Of a stretch of DNA of 64,000 nt, positions 45,451 to 55,135 are shown in pieces (the stretch's first letter is position 1; each line of letters opens with the position of its first letter). The position numbers were made by a program, and so were the translations under genes. The stretch lies in NCBI RefSeq assembly GCF_025558485.1, contig NZ_CP102930.1, forward strand, positions 1,240,001-1,304,000, written 5' to 3'. Source of the stretch: Bdellovibrio bacteriovorus. Lineage in GTDB: Bacteria; Bdellovibrionota; Bdellovibrionia; Bdellovibrionales; Bdellovibrionaceae. The notes beneath the pieces are model-generated. The model was given only the letters and a program-made list of their open reading frames with translations, did no database searches and was not told the origin of the DNA.

Positions 45451-47946
45451 ATGAGCGAGGGAAAAGTACAACAACTACCACTTTTGCCCCTAAGAGACCT
45501 CATCATTTTTCCGCATATGATGATGCCTTTGTTTGTCGGTCGTGAAAAGAGCATCAATGCTCTTGAAGAGGCGATGAGCAAACAAACCGACATCGTTTTG
45601 GCCGCTCAAAAAGACGCCAAAACCAATAATCCCGAACCCAAAGACATCTTTGCTATCGGTACTGTTGGAACGATCATCCAATTGCTTCGTTTGCCAGATG
45701 GAACTGTGAAAGTTCTGGTGGAAGGTAAACGCCGCGTAAAGATTAAGAATTTCGTAAACAATGAAAACTTCTTCACGGTGGCTGTTGAGGCCCTTGATGA
45801 AGATCCTACGAATATCGTTGAAGCGCAGGCCTTGGTTCGCTCCGTCAAAGGAACGTTCGAGACTTACGTGAAACTGAATAAGCGCATCCCGCCAGAGATT
45901 CTAATGCGTGTTTCCACGATCGAGAATCCAGGGGAGCTTGCAGATATCATCGTAGCTCAATTGAACTTGAAACTTGAAGATAAGCAGACCGTTTTGGAGA
46001 TCGTTGATCCTTCCAAACGTCTGGAACATCTTCTGAACCTGATGACGGGCGAGATCGAAATCCTTGAAGTGGAAAAGAAGATCCGCACCCGCGTGAAAAA
46101 ACAGATGGAGCGCTCTCAAAAAGAGTACTACCTGAACGAACAGATGCAGGCGATTCAGAAGGAGCTTGGTGAAAAAGACGACTACCAGGCAGAGCTTCAG
46201 GATCTTGAGATCAAGACCAAGAACAAAAAAATGAGCCAGGAAGCCAAAGACAAGGTCATGAAAGAGATTAAAAAGCTCAAAATGATGTCACCTATGTCTG
46301 CGGAAGCGACAGTTGTTCGCAACTACATCGACTGGGTTCTTTCTTTGCCTTGGGCTGACTACACAGAAGAAAAACACGACATCAAAAATGCCCAGCGCAT
46401 TCTTGATGACGATCACTGGGGTCTGGAAAAAGTCAAAGACCGTATCTTGGAGTACCTGGCTGTATTGAGCATCTCCAAAGATATGAAAGGCCCTATCTTG
46501 TGTCTGGCGGGCCCTCCAGGGGTGGGTAAAACTTCCTTGGCAAGATCCATCGCGGAATCTTTGAATCGTCCATTCGCGCGTATCTCTTTGGGTGGCGTGC
46601 GTGACGAAGCGGAAATTCGTGGTCACAGAAAAACATACGTGGGTGCGATGCCAGGTAAAATCCTGCAGGCGCTTCGTAAAGTGGACAAAGGTAATCCACT
46701 GGTTCTTCTGGATGAAATCGACAAAATGGCCAATGACTTCCGTGGTGACCCGGCGGCTGCGATGCTTGAGGTTTTGGACCCTGAGCAGAACAACAACTTC
46801 CAGGATCACTATCTGGAGCTTGAATATGACCTGTCCAAAGTGATGTTTATCGCGACAGCGAACTCCTTGCACACGATTCCAAGACCTCTTTTGGATCGTA
46901 TGGAGATCATCAATCTTGAAGGTTATATCGAGCAGGAGAAATTCCACATTGCGAAGAACTACTTGGTTCCTAAGCAGTTGGAAAACCACGGCTTGAAAGA
47001 CTACAAAGTCACCATCAAGGATGACACCATCCGCGATGTGATCCGCTACTACACTCGTGAAGCGGGCGTTCGTAACCTGGAAAGACAGTTTGCAAACGTG
47101 GCTCGTAAGGTCGCCAAAGATATCGTGATGAACGAAACTTTGGAAAACTTCAAAGCCGAAGCTAAAACAGAGAAAAAAGCTGTTGCTGCCAAAAAAGGCG
47201 CGAAAACAGCGAAGACCTCCACGAAGAAGAACGAAGGTTATGTGGTTACTCCGCAGAAACTGGTCGAGCTTCTGGGTCCGCACAAGTACAAGTTCGGTAT
47301 GATCGAGACAGAAAACGAAATCGGTCTGACGAACGGTATGGCTTGGACGGAAGTGGGCGGTGACCTTCTGGCTGTCGAGGTGAGCGTGGTGCCTGGTAAA
47401 GGCAAGTTCACTGTGACGGGTCAGCTGGGTGATGTGATGAAAGAATCTTGTGCGGCTGCGATGAGCTATGTTCGATCCAGAGGTCCTTTGTTCGGTTTGG
47501 ACAAAGAATACTTCTCTAACATCGACGTGCACATCCACTTGCCAGAGGGTGCAGTTCCTAAGGACGGTCCTTCTGCAGGTATCGCACTGACGACTTCCAT
47601 CGTGTCAGCGATCATGAAAGTCCCTGTGAAGCGCACAGTGGCGATGACGGGTGAAGTTTCCCTTCGCGGTCGTGTGATGGCCATCGGTGGTCTGAAAGAG
47701 AAGATCCTTGCTGCTCACCGCGGTGGCATCAAGCTGATTATCTGTCCTAAAGAGAACGAAAAAGATCTTAAGGACATCCCTAAGGATGTTATGAAGGATC
47801 TGAAAGTGATCTTGGTGGATCATGTGGATCAGGTTCTGATCAATGCTCTGGACATCAAGTCTCCGAAAGAATTGTTCAAGATTCAAAAGGAGCGCGAGTT
47901 CGGAATCAAAGCTCAGTACACAGGTCAGTCGGTTCATCACCACTGA
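45451..47946 (+). CDS. lon: ATP-dependent protease Lon
   Basis: 831 aa. N-terminal substrate domain ([20 protein letters not shown]), central coiled segment, AAA+ core with [18 protein letters not shown] and [17 protein letters not shown], and Ser-Lys protease with catalytic Ser in [13 protein letters not shown] and Lys in [13 protein letters not shown]. Between AAA+ and protease domains lies an unusual Lys/Ala-rich linker ([20 protein letters not shown]) absent from E. coli Lon. GGGAGAGGAT precedes the ATG. Confidence 0.98.
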   Translation: MSEGKVQQLPLLPLRDLIIFPHMMMPLFVGREKSINALEEAMSKQTDIVLAAQKDAKTNNPEPKDIFAIGTVGTIIQLLRLPDGTVKVLVEGKRRVKIKNFVNNENFFTVAVEALDEDPTNIVEAQALVRSVKGTFETYVKLNKRIPPEILMRVSTIENPGELADIIVAQLNLKLEDKQTVLEIVDPSKRLEHLLNLMTGEIEILEVEKKIRTRVKKQMERSQKEYYLNEQMQAIQKELGEKDDYQAELQDLEIKTKNKKMSQEAKDKVMKEIKKLKMMSPMSAEATVVRNYIDWVLSLPWADYTEEKHDIKNAQRILDDDHWGLEKVKDRILEYLAVLSISKDMKGPILCLAGPPGVGKTSLARSIAESLNRPFARISLGGVRDEAEIRGHRKTYVGAMPGKILQALRKVDKGNPLVLLDEIDKMANDFRGDPAAAMLEVLDPEQNNNFQDHYLELEYDLSKVMFIATANSLHTIPRPLLDRMEIINLEGYIEQEKFHIAKNYLVPKQLENHGLKDYKVTIKDDTIRDVIRYYTREAGVRNLERQFANVARKVAKDIVMNETLENFKAEAKTEKKAVAAKKGAKTAKTSTKKNEGYVVTPQKLVELLGPHKYKFGMIETENEIGLTNGMAWTEVGGDLLAVEVSVVPGKGKFTVTGQLGDVMKESCAAAMSYVRSRGPLFGLDKEYFSNIDVHIHLPEGAVPKDGPSAGIALTTSIVSAIMKVPVKRTVAMTGEVSLRGRVMAIGGLKEKILAAHRGGIKLIICPKENEKDLKDIPKDVMKDLKVILVDHVDQVLINALDIKSPKELFKIQKEREFGIKAQYTGQSVHHH

Positions 47947-47984
47947 TAGAAATTGAAAATTTAGGAATTCGATTTGGTTCGAAT

Positions 47985-48017
47985 AAAAAAGGCCGGTAGT
48001 GATACCGGCCTTTTTCT
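47985..48017. terminator. Bidirectional terminator after lon
   Basis: GGCCGGTA / TACCGGCC perfect stem with GTGA loop, A-run before and T-run after; also ends the convergent secreted-protein gene. Confidence 0.92.
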
Positions 48018-48034
48018 TTTGGAAGTTTTGTTTT

Positions 48035-48856
48035 TTAGCGGTTACTGCGCTGATCGCGGATGTCCTTGGCCGTCATTCCGCGTTTGCAGAAGGATGCCTT
48101 GGCATTCTTGTAACCCTGATAATCGACGGCATTGCGGCTGGTGTATGGAACAGAGTCATAATCCAGCAACTGCTTCATGCCGCGTTTGTAGTAAACCTTA
48201 TAAACATCACGATAGTTGCTGTCCAGAACCTTCAGGATATAACCATCACCGTCGCGTTCCATATCCACTACCAGCCAGGCATGTGCCATGATGCCTTCGA
48301 TTTGCAGCATCTGATAAGCCACGCGACCACTGCGCACTTCGCTGTAAAGATCGTTCATCATGTTTTCAAGCTGCTGTGGATGGACCTCGTGATTCCCGGT
48401 TACTCCGCGAACCCAGCCAAACAGAATACCGCCATCGACGATCTGTCCGGCATCCAAAGACGCCTGAATCTGATCGCGGTGAGCCGCGGAAAACTCTTCC
48501 AGATTTCTAAAGCCCGGAATGTCAACCACACCACGGTTTGCGGAAATATCCTCGATAATCTGGCGGGCTTCAGAGCGGGTGGGACGGGGAAGTTCCGGAC
48601 GATAGATTGCCAGATAAGTCGCATTGCGTGTGAACATGGAATGCCACCAGCACACACCCTGACCGCCGATGCCACCTTCATTCACAAAGGCCAGATGGTT
48701 TTCCTTTTTCATCAGCAGATCCCTGTAATCCTGCGTGGTCATGGCACAGAACTCAGCTTTATTGGTAGGGGCTTGTTTGGCCTCCGCTTGGGAAATCCAC
48801 AGGCTCGATACGGTGAGAACGGCAGACGCCATACGTGCGATATTCTGTAATCTCAT
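48035..48856 (-). CDS. Secreted protein with a possible papain-like Cys/His site
   Basis: 273 aa with a signal peptide ending SQAEA (about residue 26). Mature part has GGQGVCWWHSMFTRNA, Cys69 at the start of a predicted helix, later MAHAWLVVDMERDGDGYILK, His before a strand, and VLDSNYRDVY. Cys-His-Asp/Asn in that order is the papain/C39-type arrangement, so a cysteine peptidase or transglutaminase-like fold is plausible, but no family is assigned. AGGAGCG-like site upstream. Confidence 0.62.
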   Translation of the reverse strand: MRLQNIARMASAVLTVSSLWISQAEAKQAPTNKAEFCAMTTQDYRDLLMKKENHLAFVNEGGIGGQGVCWWHSMFTRNATYLAIYRPELPRPTRSEARQIIEDISANRGVVDIPGFRNLEEFSAAHRDQIQASLDAGQIVDGGILFGWVRGVTGNHEVHPQQLENMMNDLYSEVRSGRVAYQMLQIEGIMAHAWLVVDMERDGDGYILKVLDSNYRDVYKVYYKRGMKQLLDYDSVPYTSRNAVDYQGYKNAKASFCKRGMTAKDIRDQRSNR

Positions 48857-48920
48857 GGAACGCTCCTTATTTTTTTAATTCCGTCTTGGGGGGAGCAATT
48901 CGGGTGCCGCCGAAAGAATG

Positions 48921-48952
48921 AAAAAGCCCTCGCTCATTTTGAGGAGGGCTTT
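48921..48952 (-). terminator. Terminator of the FGE-like lipoprotein gene
   Basis: AAAGCCCTC / GAGGGCTTT stem with an 11-base loop that can itself fold (CTCATTTTGAG), followed by TTTTTC on the minus strand. Confidence 0.85.
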
Positions 48953-48981
48953 GAAAGGCTGTCGATATTCTGAACAGGGGA

Positions 48982-50124
48982 CTATTTAGGCTTGGTCACG
49001 CAGCGGAAGCCGACGTTGTTCATCTTCAGATTCCACGAAGCCGGTGCCTGCATATCATCGGCCGTGATATCGCCGATGTTCGCGGCAAAGATACCGGTCA
49101 CACCTTTGGAATGAATGCACACGGCTCCTCCGCGGATGACTTTTCCGGTGCTGCCGCCGAATAAATTCCCCATATAGGTGTCTTTCTTTCCAGCATCAGT
49201 CATGCCGGTGAAATCAAAGAGCTGTTTTGATCCTGGTTTTACATCCCAGCTATTGTTGTGATACTGCCGGCCATAGTGACTGGAAAGATCCGGAGTGTAC
49301 GAGTTCCCGTAAATGGTATCACTGACCCATTCCCAGGCATTGCCACCAAAGTCCCAGATCACAGCGCCACTGCTTAGGACAAATATTCTGCGCTCTTCGC
49401 CCTTTTTCTTGCCCGTGCCATCGTACGGATTCGTGACATCTTTCACTTCAATGGGTTCGGTCCATCCGGAATAAAAGCCTGTGTAAAGAGTGTCGTTCTT
49501 TTTGTGATCCACCCAGTTTTCCTCATTGCTGTGAATTTCCAAAGCCGCTGCATTCCATTCGGCATTCGTGGGCAGACGATAGTCCGCACCCAAAGCGGCA
49601 CAAGCCTCTTGAGCTGTGGCCTTGTTTGCTAACCAAGGTTTCCCTGCTGCCGTCGAAACCGCTTTGCCGGACACGTTTTTCATTTCAAACTTCGCAATAC
49701 AATAAGCCTCTGTTTTTACGTCAGAGTTCGCGGCGACTTTTTCATAACCATCAGGACAGGTCCCAATAGGTTGTGGCACTGGTTCTGGAACAGGCTCCGG
49801 AGTTGGTGTCGGAGTTGGAGCGGGTTCTTCCGGCGCCGGTGCTGGCTCTTCTGGAGCCGGTACTGGGGTAGGTTCTTCCGGAGGTGGTTGCGGAATTGGC
49901 GTTGGTTCCTCTGGAGCAGGAACAGGTTGTGGAGCTGGAGCTGGCGAAGGTTCTGGTGTAGGGGATGGTTCCGGACTCGGCGACTCTGTCGGCGGTGTTG
50001 TTTGCGGTGGGTTTTCCGACGACTGATTGTCTGGAGAAGCTTTTTTATCCGAAGAGGACTCGGAACAGGCGGTTAAGAATGTCGTCAAAGTCAGACAAAG
50101 CACACAAAGACGGAGTTTCGACAT
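48982..50124 (-). CDS. Lipoprotein with Pro-rich stalk and sulfatase-modifying-factor-like domain
   Basis: 380 aa. Lipobox TFLTAC (Cys20). Residues about 40-115 are a Pro/Glu/Ala stalk made of repeats such as PEEPTPVP and PAPEEPAP, long enough to span the periplasm or extend outward. The C-terminal domain is FGE/SUMF1-like: YCIAKFEM, YRLPTNAEWNAAAL, DFGGNAWEWVSD, GKVIRGGAVC, NNVGFRCV. Such domains in lipoproteins are often carbohydrate- or peptide-binding rather than sulfatase-activating; no sulfatase is nearby. Confidence 0.85.
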   Translation of the reverse strand: MSKLRLCVLCLTLTTFLTACSESSSDKKASPDNQSSENPPQTTPPTESPSPEPSPTPEPSPAPAPQPVPAPEEPTPIPQPPPEEPTPVPAPEEPAPAPEEPAPTPTPTPEPVPEPVPQPIGTCPDGYEKVAANSDVKTEAYCIAKFEMKNVSGKAVSTAAGKPWLANKATAQEACAALGADYRLPTNAEWNAAALEIHSNEENWVDHKKNDTLYTGFYSGWTEPIEVKDVTNPYDGTGKKKGEERRIFVLSSGAVIWDFGGNAWEWVSDTIYGNSYTPDLSSHYGRQYHNNSWDVKPGSKQLFDFTGMTDAGKKDTYMGNLFGGSTGKVIRGGAVCIHSKGVTGIFAANIGDITADDMQAPASWNLKMNNVGFRCVTKPK

Positions 50125-50171
50125 TTCGGAGTCCTCACAAAGTTGTTGTTATAAATAATCTTCACTGATTT

Positions 50172-50200
50172 TTGACGTACTTTGGAAAATTCCTTATGTT
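50172..50200 (+). promoter_or_regulatory. Sigma-70-type promoter upstream of the YheU-like gene
   Basis: TTGACG (50172-50177), 17-bp spacer, TATGTT (50195-50200). The start codon is about 70 bp downstream. Only this spacing and the match support it. Confidence 0.5.
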
Positions 50201-50279
50201 AAAAGTAAGAACTCGTCTTTGGGCCTCCAACATTGCACTGAAATCCAGTCATAGGACGAGCATCATCTAGGAAGAAAGT

Positions 50280-50558
50280 ATGAGAGAAAATTCGCAAGAT
50301 CCGGTTCCACCGATTGAAATTTCAAAAGATGATTTAAGCCCGGGGGCTTTGCGTGGTGTGATTGAAAACTTCATTCAGCGCGAAGGCACGGATTACGGCG
50401 TGAATGAAGTGGCTCACGAAACCAAGGTGCAGCAACTGCAAAAGCAGATTGAAAAAGGCCATGTCCGCATTGTCTTTGATCCCAATACAGAGTCTGTCAC
50501 GCTGATGACCGAGCAGGAATGGAAGCGTTTCCAAAAGGCAGGAAACCCGCTCTCCTAG
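50280..50558 (+). CDS. YheU-family (UPF0270) protein
   Basis: 92 aa. The core LSPGALRGVIENFIQREGTD followed by YGVNEV and VQQLQKQIEKGHVRIVFDPN matches UPF0270/YheU, a small conserved family of unknown function. The N-terminal 14 residues are an extension. GGAAGAAAGT precedes the ATG. Single gene with the promoter at 50172. Confidence 0.87.
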   Translation: MRENSQDPVPPIEISKDDLSPGALRGVIENFIQREGTDYGVNEVAHETKVQQLQKQIEKGHVRIVFDPNTESVTLMTEQEWKRFQKAGNPLS

Positions 50559-50750
50559 CGTTTTTTTTGTCTCTCACGCCGCAGAAAAGTAACTTTGTCC
50601 CACGGTCTCTCATTACATTCCTGAAATCAATTCTCAGTATGCCTAATTTGTGAGCAACTGTCCGCGTCTTACATTGACGTATTCCTGACAATCTGTAAAA
50701 ACCTGTCCCCTGCGAGTAATTTGTTTTTTGTTTTGGAGTTTTAGGAACTT

Positions 50751-51905
50751 ATGAACCCAACTGATCGTGCTTTCGAGCTCGGCAAGCTTTATTACGACCG
50801 AGGAGAGTTCGCGCCTGCCGTGGACAATCTTCAGGAAGCGACCAAGGCTTTCTTTGCCGAGAAGAATTTCTCTCAATACTTGAAGTGCATCAACCTGCTT
50901 CTGCGCATCTATGCTGAGCGCGAGCAATTTGAAGAAATCAACCTGGCTAAAGAAAAGCTGCAGGACCTGGTTCTTAAAGAGGGCTTCGAGCTTAATTCCA
51001 AAACGTACTACACACTCGCAGTTTGTGCTTCCTACAAAGGCCAGATCGACACCGCTATGGACTATCTCCAAAAGGCCCTGGCGATCGCTCTTGCTTCCGA
51101 CAACAAAGAAGATATCTGTCACGCGATTTTTGGCCTGGCGATGTGTTATTCGCATCCGTCTTCCGCACGTTATTCTGATGCTTTGAAAGAGATCTACAAT
51201 CTTCAGGTCTTCTTCCAGGTTTATCAGATGCCGGATTTGCAGGCGTCTTCCTTGTTCCTGAATGCTGATATCCTGAAACAGATGAAAAAGTACGACGAAG
51301 CCATCGAGGTTTTGTGGAAGGCTTACGACATCGTTCGTGAGACTCGCAACGTGGTTATGTCCAATTACCTGATGGGTGCTTTGGCCGACACGTACTTTGA
51401 AATCGGTGACAAGGACATGGCCCGCACATACATCACTTTGGCGCAAAGATCTGTTGATGGTGAAAACCATAAACGTCTGTCGCGCATGGTGCGCCATCTT
51501 GCTGAAAAAATCGGCGGCGAGACTCAATCTAATTTCGACCTCATATTTGACGAAGCCAATCACTCTGTTATCGAAAAGAAACTGGGTCGCATTGACTTCA
51601 AAAATCAGTTTATTCTTTTGGATCTGCTGCGTTTGTTCGTACAAAATCAGGGGCAGATCTATTCCAAGGAATTCCTGGTTGAGAATGTGTGGAAGCAGCC
51701 GTATGATCCTGCCATCCACGACAATAAGATTTACGTGACGATCAAACGTCTGCGTAAACTGATTGAACCGGATTATGAAAAACCTAAGACGATCAAACGT
51801 CTGCGTAAACTGATTGAACCGGATTATGAAAAACCTAAGTATATCTTTAGAGCCAAAAACGGATATTACATGAATAAAGCGGCTCGAGTTCATTTCGAGC
51901 ACTAG
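50751..51905 (+). CDS. TPR transcription regulator with C-terminal winged helix
   Basis: 384 aa. N-terminal 240 residues carry TPR-type helical pairs (AFELGKLYYDRGEFAPAVDN; YYTLAVCASYKGQIDTAMDY; AIEVLWKAYDIVRE). The last 100 are an OmpR-type winged helix (LLDLLRLFVQNQGQIYSKEF; VENVWKQPYD; DNKIYVTIKRLRKLIEP). TIKRLRKLIEPDYEKPK occurs twice in tandem within this domain, an in-frame 17-residue insertion. No receiver domain. Targets unknown. It is followed 9 bp later by a small secreted-protein gene. Confidence 0.85.
   Translation: MNPTDRAFELGKLYYDRGEFAPAVDNLQEATKAFFAEKNFSQYLKCINLLLRIYAEREQFEEINLAKEKLQDLVLKEGFELNSKTYYTLAVCASYKGQIDTAMDYLQKALAIALASDNKEDICHAIFGLAMCYSHPSSARYSDALKEIYNLQVFFQVYQMPDLQASSLFLNADILKQMKKYDEAIEVLWKAYDIVRETRNVVMSNYLMGALADTYFEIGDKDMARTYITLAQRSVDGENHKRLSRMVRHLAEKIGGETQSNFDLIFDEANHSVIEKKLGRIDFKNQFILLDLLRLFVQNQGQIYSKEFLVENVWKQPYDPAIHDNKIYVTIKRLRKLIEPDYEKPKTIKRLRKLIEPDYEKPKYIFRAKNGYYMNKAARVHFEH
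51738..51839 (+). repeat. Perfect 51-bp tandem duplication in the winged-helix coding region
   Basis: Two identical copies (51738-51788 and 51789-51839) encoding 17 residues each, in frame. The duplicated part spans the recognition helix end and the strand before the wing. Copies are 100% identical, implying recent origin, or an assembly artefact. Confidence 0.97.
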
Positions 51906-51914
51906 GGGGGATTC

Positions 51915-52472
51915 ATGTTGAGCAAAATTTTAATCGCAACTTTGGTGACTGTATCCAGCATGGCTTACTCTGTAGGGGCATATGCAAAGGTTGAAGAACA
52001 TATTATGCCTGCCAGTGACGACCGTTGGGTTCCATGGCCGTTCCATCTGGCGCAACCATTCCCATGGCAGGACATCCAGGGTATCTGGAAAGTCGAGCAA
52101 GGGGATTACGTTTCCTACTTCGCATTGAAAGTGGTTCGTCAAAAATCCACAGGTGTTCGTCAGCTTCAAGTGAAGCAGTTCGACGGCGAGACTTGTAAAG
52201 TCCTGGCAACGGGAGTGGGTCATGAAAATCACCTGAAGGTGCTGGCTCAGATGACCAGCAAGGGCGGGGCGATTTACCGTGTTCAGATGACGGCGATCAG
52301 CCAGAAGGATTCCCCGGTACCGCCACTGCAAGGAATGCCAATGGACGAGGTTATGGTTCTTTCCATCGGTACTTTGGAGCGCGGGGGTATGGATGAAATG
52401 GTTCATATGCAAACTATGAAGATTTCAGCGACCTTGAGCCAAAGAATCTGTATCGAGGACATAAAAAAATAG
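51915..52472 (+). CDS. Secreted protein of unknown function
   Basis: 185 aa with a signal peptide ending GAYA (about residue 24). The mature part is Trp-, Pro- and Met-rich (DDRWVPWPFHLAQPFPWQDI; IWKVEQGDYVSYFALKVVRQ), with two Cys that could pair. Beta-rich pattern, no family recognised. It follows the TPR regulator by 9 bp with GGGGGGA upstream and may be cotranscribed. Confidence 0.65.
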   Translation: MLSKILIATLVTVSSMAYSVGAYAKVEEHIMPASDDRWVPWPFHLAQPFPWQDIQGIWKVEQGDYVSYFALKVVRQKSTGVRQLQVKQFDGETCKVLATGVGHENHLKVLAQMTSKGGAIYRVQMTAISQKDSPVPPLQGMPMDEVMVLSIGTLERGGMDEMVHMQTMKISATLSQRICIEDIKK

Positions 52473-52537
52473 GTTTTTTAAAAAAAGAGATTGCTTAAGG
52501 GACGGACCATTGCTAGAAATGGTCCTCTCAAGACGAT

Positions 52538-52613
52538 AGGGAATTAGCTCAGTTGGTAGAGCGCCACCCTTACAAGGTGGATGTCGTCGGTTCGAATCCG
52601 GCATTCCCTACCA
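52538..52613 (+). tRNA. tRNA-Val (anticodon UAC)
   Basis: 76 nt cloverleaf: acceptor AGGGAAT/ATTCCCT, D-arm GCTCAGTTGGTAGAGC, anticodon stem CCACC/GGTGG with loop CTTACAA (anticodon TAC, reads GUA), T-arm with TTCGAAT loop, encoded CCA end. A hairpin GGACCATT/AATGGTCC (52503-52524) lies in its leader. Confidence 0.97.
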
Positions 52614-52637
52614 AACTTCTTCATGGAAGTTTAAATC

Positions 52638-52661
52638 AACCACCCACGAGGTGGTTTTTTT
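52638..52661 (+). terminator. Terminator after tRNA-Val
   Basis: AACCACC / GGTGGTT stem with a 5-base loop and a T-run. Confidence 0.88.
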
Positions 52662-52843
52662 ATGCCCAAAATCTGTGGCTCAGTATTCAGCACCCCTTCA
52701 AATGAACTAATTTCCTGATTACACAAATGTTACACAATGCGCAATATTTGTTCGATCTGCGTAATCTTTCTGTTAGATAGCTGACCCATTAAAAAGACGA
52801 ATTTTGCCTCGCTAGTGGCAATTTTTTCAAATGGAGAGATCTC

Positions 52844-53584
52844 ATGAATCGTATGTTGGCTATCTTCGGCCTGCTTTTGGTTGCCACTCTGGCTTCTTTT
52901 AACACCTTCGCAGCTTCTCGGGCGGAGCTTGAGCGCAGATTGATGACAGAGGATTCCTACGAAGCTCCTCGCGGTCGTCTGTTCAATGAACAAGCTTATC
53001 TGCGTGGCGAAACTTATCTTAGTCAGTACACGAATGTGATCGTTATCAATAAGTCTGCAAAAGGCCCTCAAGCACAGACTTTGCGTCTTTACACCAACCG
53101 TCAGCTTCAGCTTTCCACCTATGTTTCCACAGGTCGTGAAGACGTGGAATACATCAGCAAAGTTCGTGGTGTTGTGAATAAGATCTTCAAAGGCACGACA
53201 TCTTCCCACTGGAGACACACCACTCGTGGTTTCTTCACAATCAAGCGCGTTCACGGCTATAACTACCGTTCTGGCGAGTCCAAGTTCCAGATGCCATTTG
53301 CGATGTTCTTTAACGAAACTCGCGGTTTGGCTGTTCACCAGGTGCCACCGGATCTTTCCGGTGGTGAGGCAGCGGGCGAGGCGATGCTGGGTCAGCGCGC
53401 TTCTTCCGGTTGCGTGCGTGTTCACAAGGCGCAAATCCAGACTATCCACCGCGCGGTCACAGGGGCGGGTAAAGGCTCTGTTCCGGTTCTGGACACTCGC
53501 ACCGGTCAGCCAAAATATGATCAATACGGCAAAGTTCGTTACGAACAAGGTTACGAAACCATCGTGATTGTTGAGGAATACTAG
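52844..53584 (+). CDS. L,D-transpeptidase (YkuD family)
   Basis: 246 aa with a signal peptide ending TFAAS (about residue 24). YkuD core with catalytic motif SSGCVRVHKAQ (Cys190) and upstream His-containing GLAVHQ (His165). Cross-links peptidoglycan stem peptides, or attaches proteins to the wall, in the periplasm. It is a wall-modifying activity of the kind predators use on both prey and self. AGAGAT precedes the ATG. Confidence 0.9.
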   Translation: MNRMLAIFGLLLVATLASFNTFAASRAELERRLMTEDSYEAPRGRLFNEQAYLRGETYLSQYTNVIVINKSAKGPQAQTLRLYTNRQLQLSTYVSTGREDVEYISKVRGVVNKIFKGTTSSHWRHTTRGFFTIKRVHGYNYRSGESKFQMPFAMFFNETRGLAVHQVPPDLSGGEAAGEAMLGQRASSGCVRVHKAQIQTIHRAVTGAGKGSVPVLDTRTGQPKYDQYGKVRYEQGYETIVIVEEY

Positions 53585-53632
53585 TATCACGCCACAGGGG
53601 AGCGTGGCTTGACCTGCTTCCTAAACGGACAT

Positions 53633-53662
53633 AAAAAGGCTGGGTTATCCCGGCCTTTTTTG
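53633..53662 (+). terminator. Terminator after the L,D-transpeptidase gene
   Basis: AAGGCTGGG / CCCGGCCTT stem (one G-U) with TTAT loop and a T-run. Confidence 0.87.
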
Positions 53663-53677
53663 TTTTAGGAGCTTTCC

Positions 53678-54313
53678 ATGAACTTGATCGAAATCGTGAA
53701 TGTGCCCGATGAAAACCGTGACCACCAGTGGGAGATTGATTTCTTCATGTCCGTCACTCAGGGCAATATCAAGCTTTTAGTGGAAACTCCTCAGCAGGGT
53801 CCGGATGGCTGGCCTTATCTTTTGGTGGAAACGGGTGAAGACGCGACAGAGCCTGCCAACAAAGTCATGCAATGGGCGGCGATGAAAGGCGTGGGCCTTG
53901 TTGTGAATCCACGCAAATCCTATCCGGATTATGTTTTCACTTACGGGATGCTTTGGAACTTCAAAGAAACCGGCCGTTTCTATCAGGAGGCTGCACAGTC
54001 TCCAGTAGGCAGTTTGGAAATGGAAAAAGGTCAGGGTCTGCATGCGGGGCCGCCTTCCCCGCAATATCTTCCGCAGTATGTTCGTAATATCCTAAAAGAA
54101 TTCTTCCGCGATCAAGGGGTTCTGCGCCCGCGTATTTTGGTGATGAGCCAGGATCGCAAGCACTATGATCTGGCCTTTTCTTTGGAGTCTTTGGGGAATC
54201 CTCCAACCAAAGAACATCAGGGCATTGCAGAGGCCTTAAGCTGGTTCCTGCCACCGCACTATTCTGTGGTGCTGGTTTCTGAAATCGGCCTGCCGACTTT
54301 CGCGGATCTTTAA
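53678..54313 (+). CDS. Cytosolic protein of unknown function
   Basis: 211 aa, no signal peptide or membrane segment. Mixed alpha/beta pattern with a charged N-terminus (VNVPDENRDHQWEIDFFMSV) and a strand-rich end (HYSVVLVSEIGLPTFADL). AGGAGCT precedes the ATG. It stands between a terminator and a convergent gene; no family recognised. Confidence 0.65.
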   Translation: MNLIEIVNVPDENRDHQWEIDFFMSVTQGNIKLLVETPQQGPDGWPYLLVETGEDATEPANKVMQWAAMKGVGLVVNPRKSYPDYVFTYGMLWNFKETGRFYQEAAQSPVGSLEMEKGQGLHAGPPSPQYLPQYVRNILKEFFRDQGVLRPRILVMSQDRKHYDLAFSLESLGNPPTKEHQGIAEALSWFLPPHYSVVLVSEIGLPTFADL

Positions 54314-54315
54314 AA

Positions 54316-55065
54316 TTATTCTGAACGATACCAACAGGCCGGGCGCTCTAAAGACAGGGCGCTGGCGCGGAAGGTGTCCAAGCGACATTGCGGGCTGGGG
54401 TAGTCCAGCAGGGTTGTTTCGGCAATCACGGCTTCCATCCTGCTTAAGCTCGGAGCCTGATAATCTTTCGGTAACACAAGCCATTGTAACTGCGCCGTGA
54501 TAGCTCCAGCCACCAAAGCCCGATAGCAGATTTCGTTATTTTGCTTTTCACAGGTTTGGCCCAGCAAGATGTTTTCTTTTAAGGAAACCTTAAGTGACCG
54601 TGACGGCAGTTGCTGCGCCATCTGCCTGAAACATCCTTTAACAGAATAATAATCCGCAGCCCCTTCACCTGAAGCCCAACTGATGTTTCCCAGAATATCC
54701 GGGAAATAAGGAGCGCCCCCTTTATGGTGGCCGACCTCGTGGCAGATCATCAACGTCAAGCTATCCAAAGTCATCGAAGGATGACGGGCAAGGCCGCCAT
54801 ACACAACCACCACGCGGGTTTGATCAAAGCGCAGGGCTTGCGCGTTCAAAGTGTCGTTCGTCCAGCTTCCTTGAAAAATAATGTCAGGATGATTTCTGGC
54901 AAAAAGATCTAACAGCTCTGTGAACTGAGTCTCTGAGATTTCTTCTGTAGCAGAAGCAGGGGGCATCACTGAATCTGGCAACAGCGCCGGGCACAGGATG
55001 TGCTGAACGGCGGTATGGACCGGGATGAATGTGGTAAGTATTAACAGCAGGAATGAAAGCTTCAT
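54316..55065 (-). CDS. Secreted metallopeptidase-like protein (HExxH)
   Basis: 249 aa from the ATG at 55065; an upstream in-frame start would precede the signal sequence. Signal peptide MKLSFLLLILTTFIPVHT. Core LTLMICHEVGHHKGGAPYFP contains HEVGH (two His, catalytic Glu) and a downstream acidic GEGAADYYS that fits a third zinc ligand, as in gluzincin-type proteases. Five Cys follow, probably disulfides. Substrate unknown. A 7-bp palindrome (55086-55101) lies just upstream. Confidence 0.7.
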   Translation of the reverse strand: MKLSFLLLILTTFIPVHTAVQHILCPALLPDSVMPPASATEEISETQFTELLDLFARNHPDIIFQGSWTNDTLNAQALRFDQTRVVVVYGGLARHPSMTLDSLTLMICHEVGHHKGGAPYFPDILGNISWASGEGAADYYSVKGCFRQMAQQLPSRSLKVSLKENILLGQTCEKQNNEICYRALVAGAITAQLQWLVLPKDYQAPSLSRMEAVIAETTLLDYPSPQCRLDTFRASALSLERPACWYRSE

Positions 55066-55135
55066 TGCACGGGATCTTAAACGGAGGTCGTAGTTACGAC
55101 CAATCAAATGGTCTTGGCTGAAAAGATTGCATAGA

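Noticed and set aside
46288..47538. 416-codon minus ORF inside lon
   Set aside because: Shadow of lon codon bias; Lon reads fully on the plus strand.
50643..51902. 419-codon minus ORF opposite the TPR regulator
   Set aside because: Antisense of a real gene; the duplicated FIIRFNQFTQTFDRL segment simply mirrors the 51-bp repeat.
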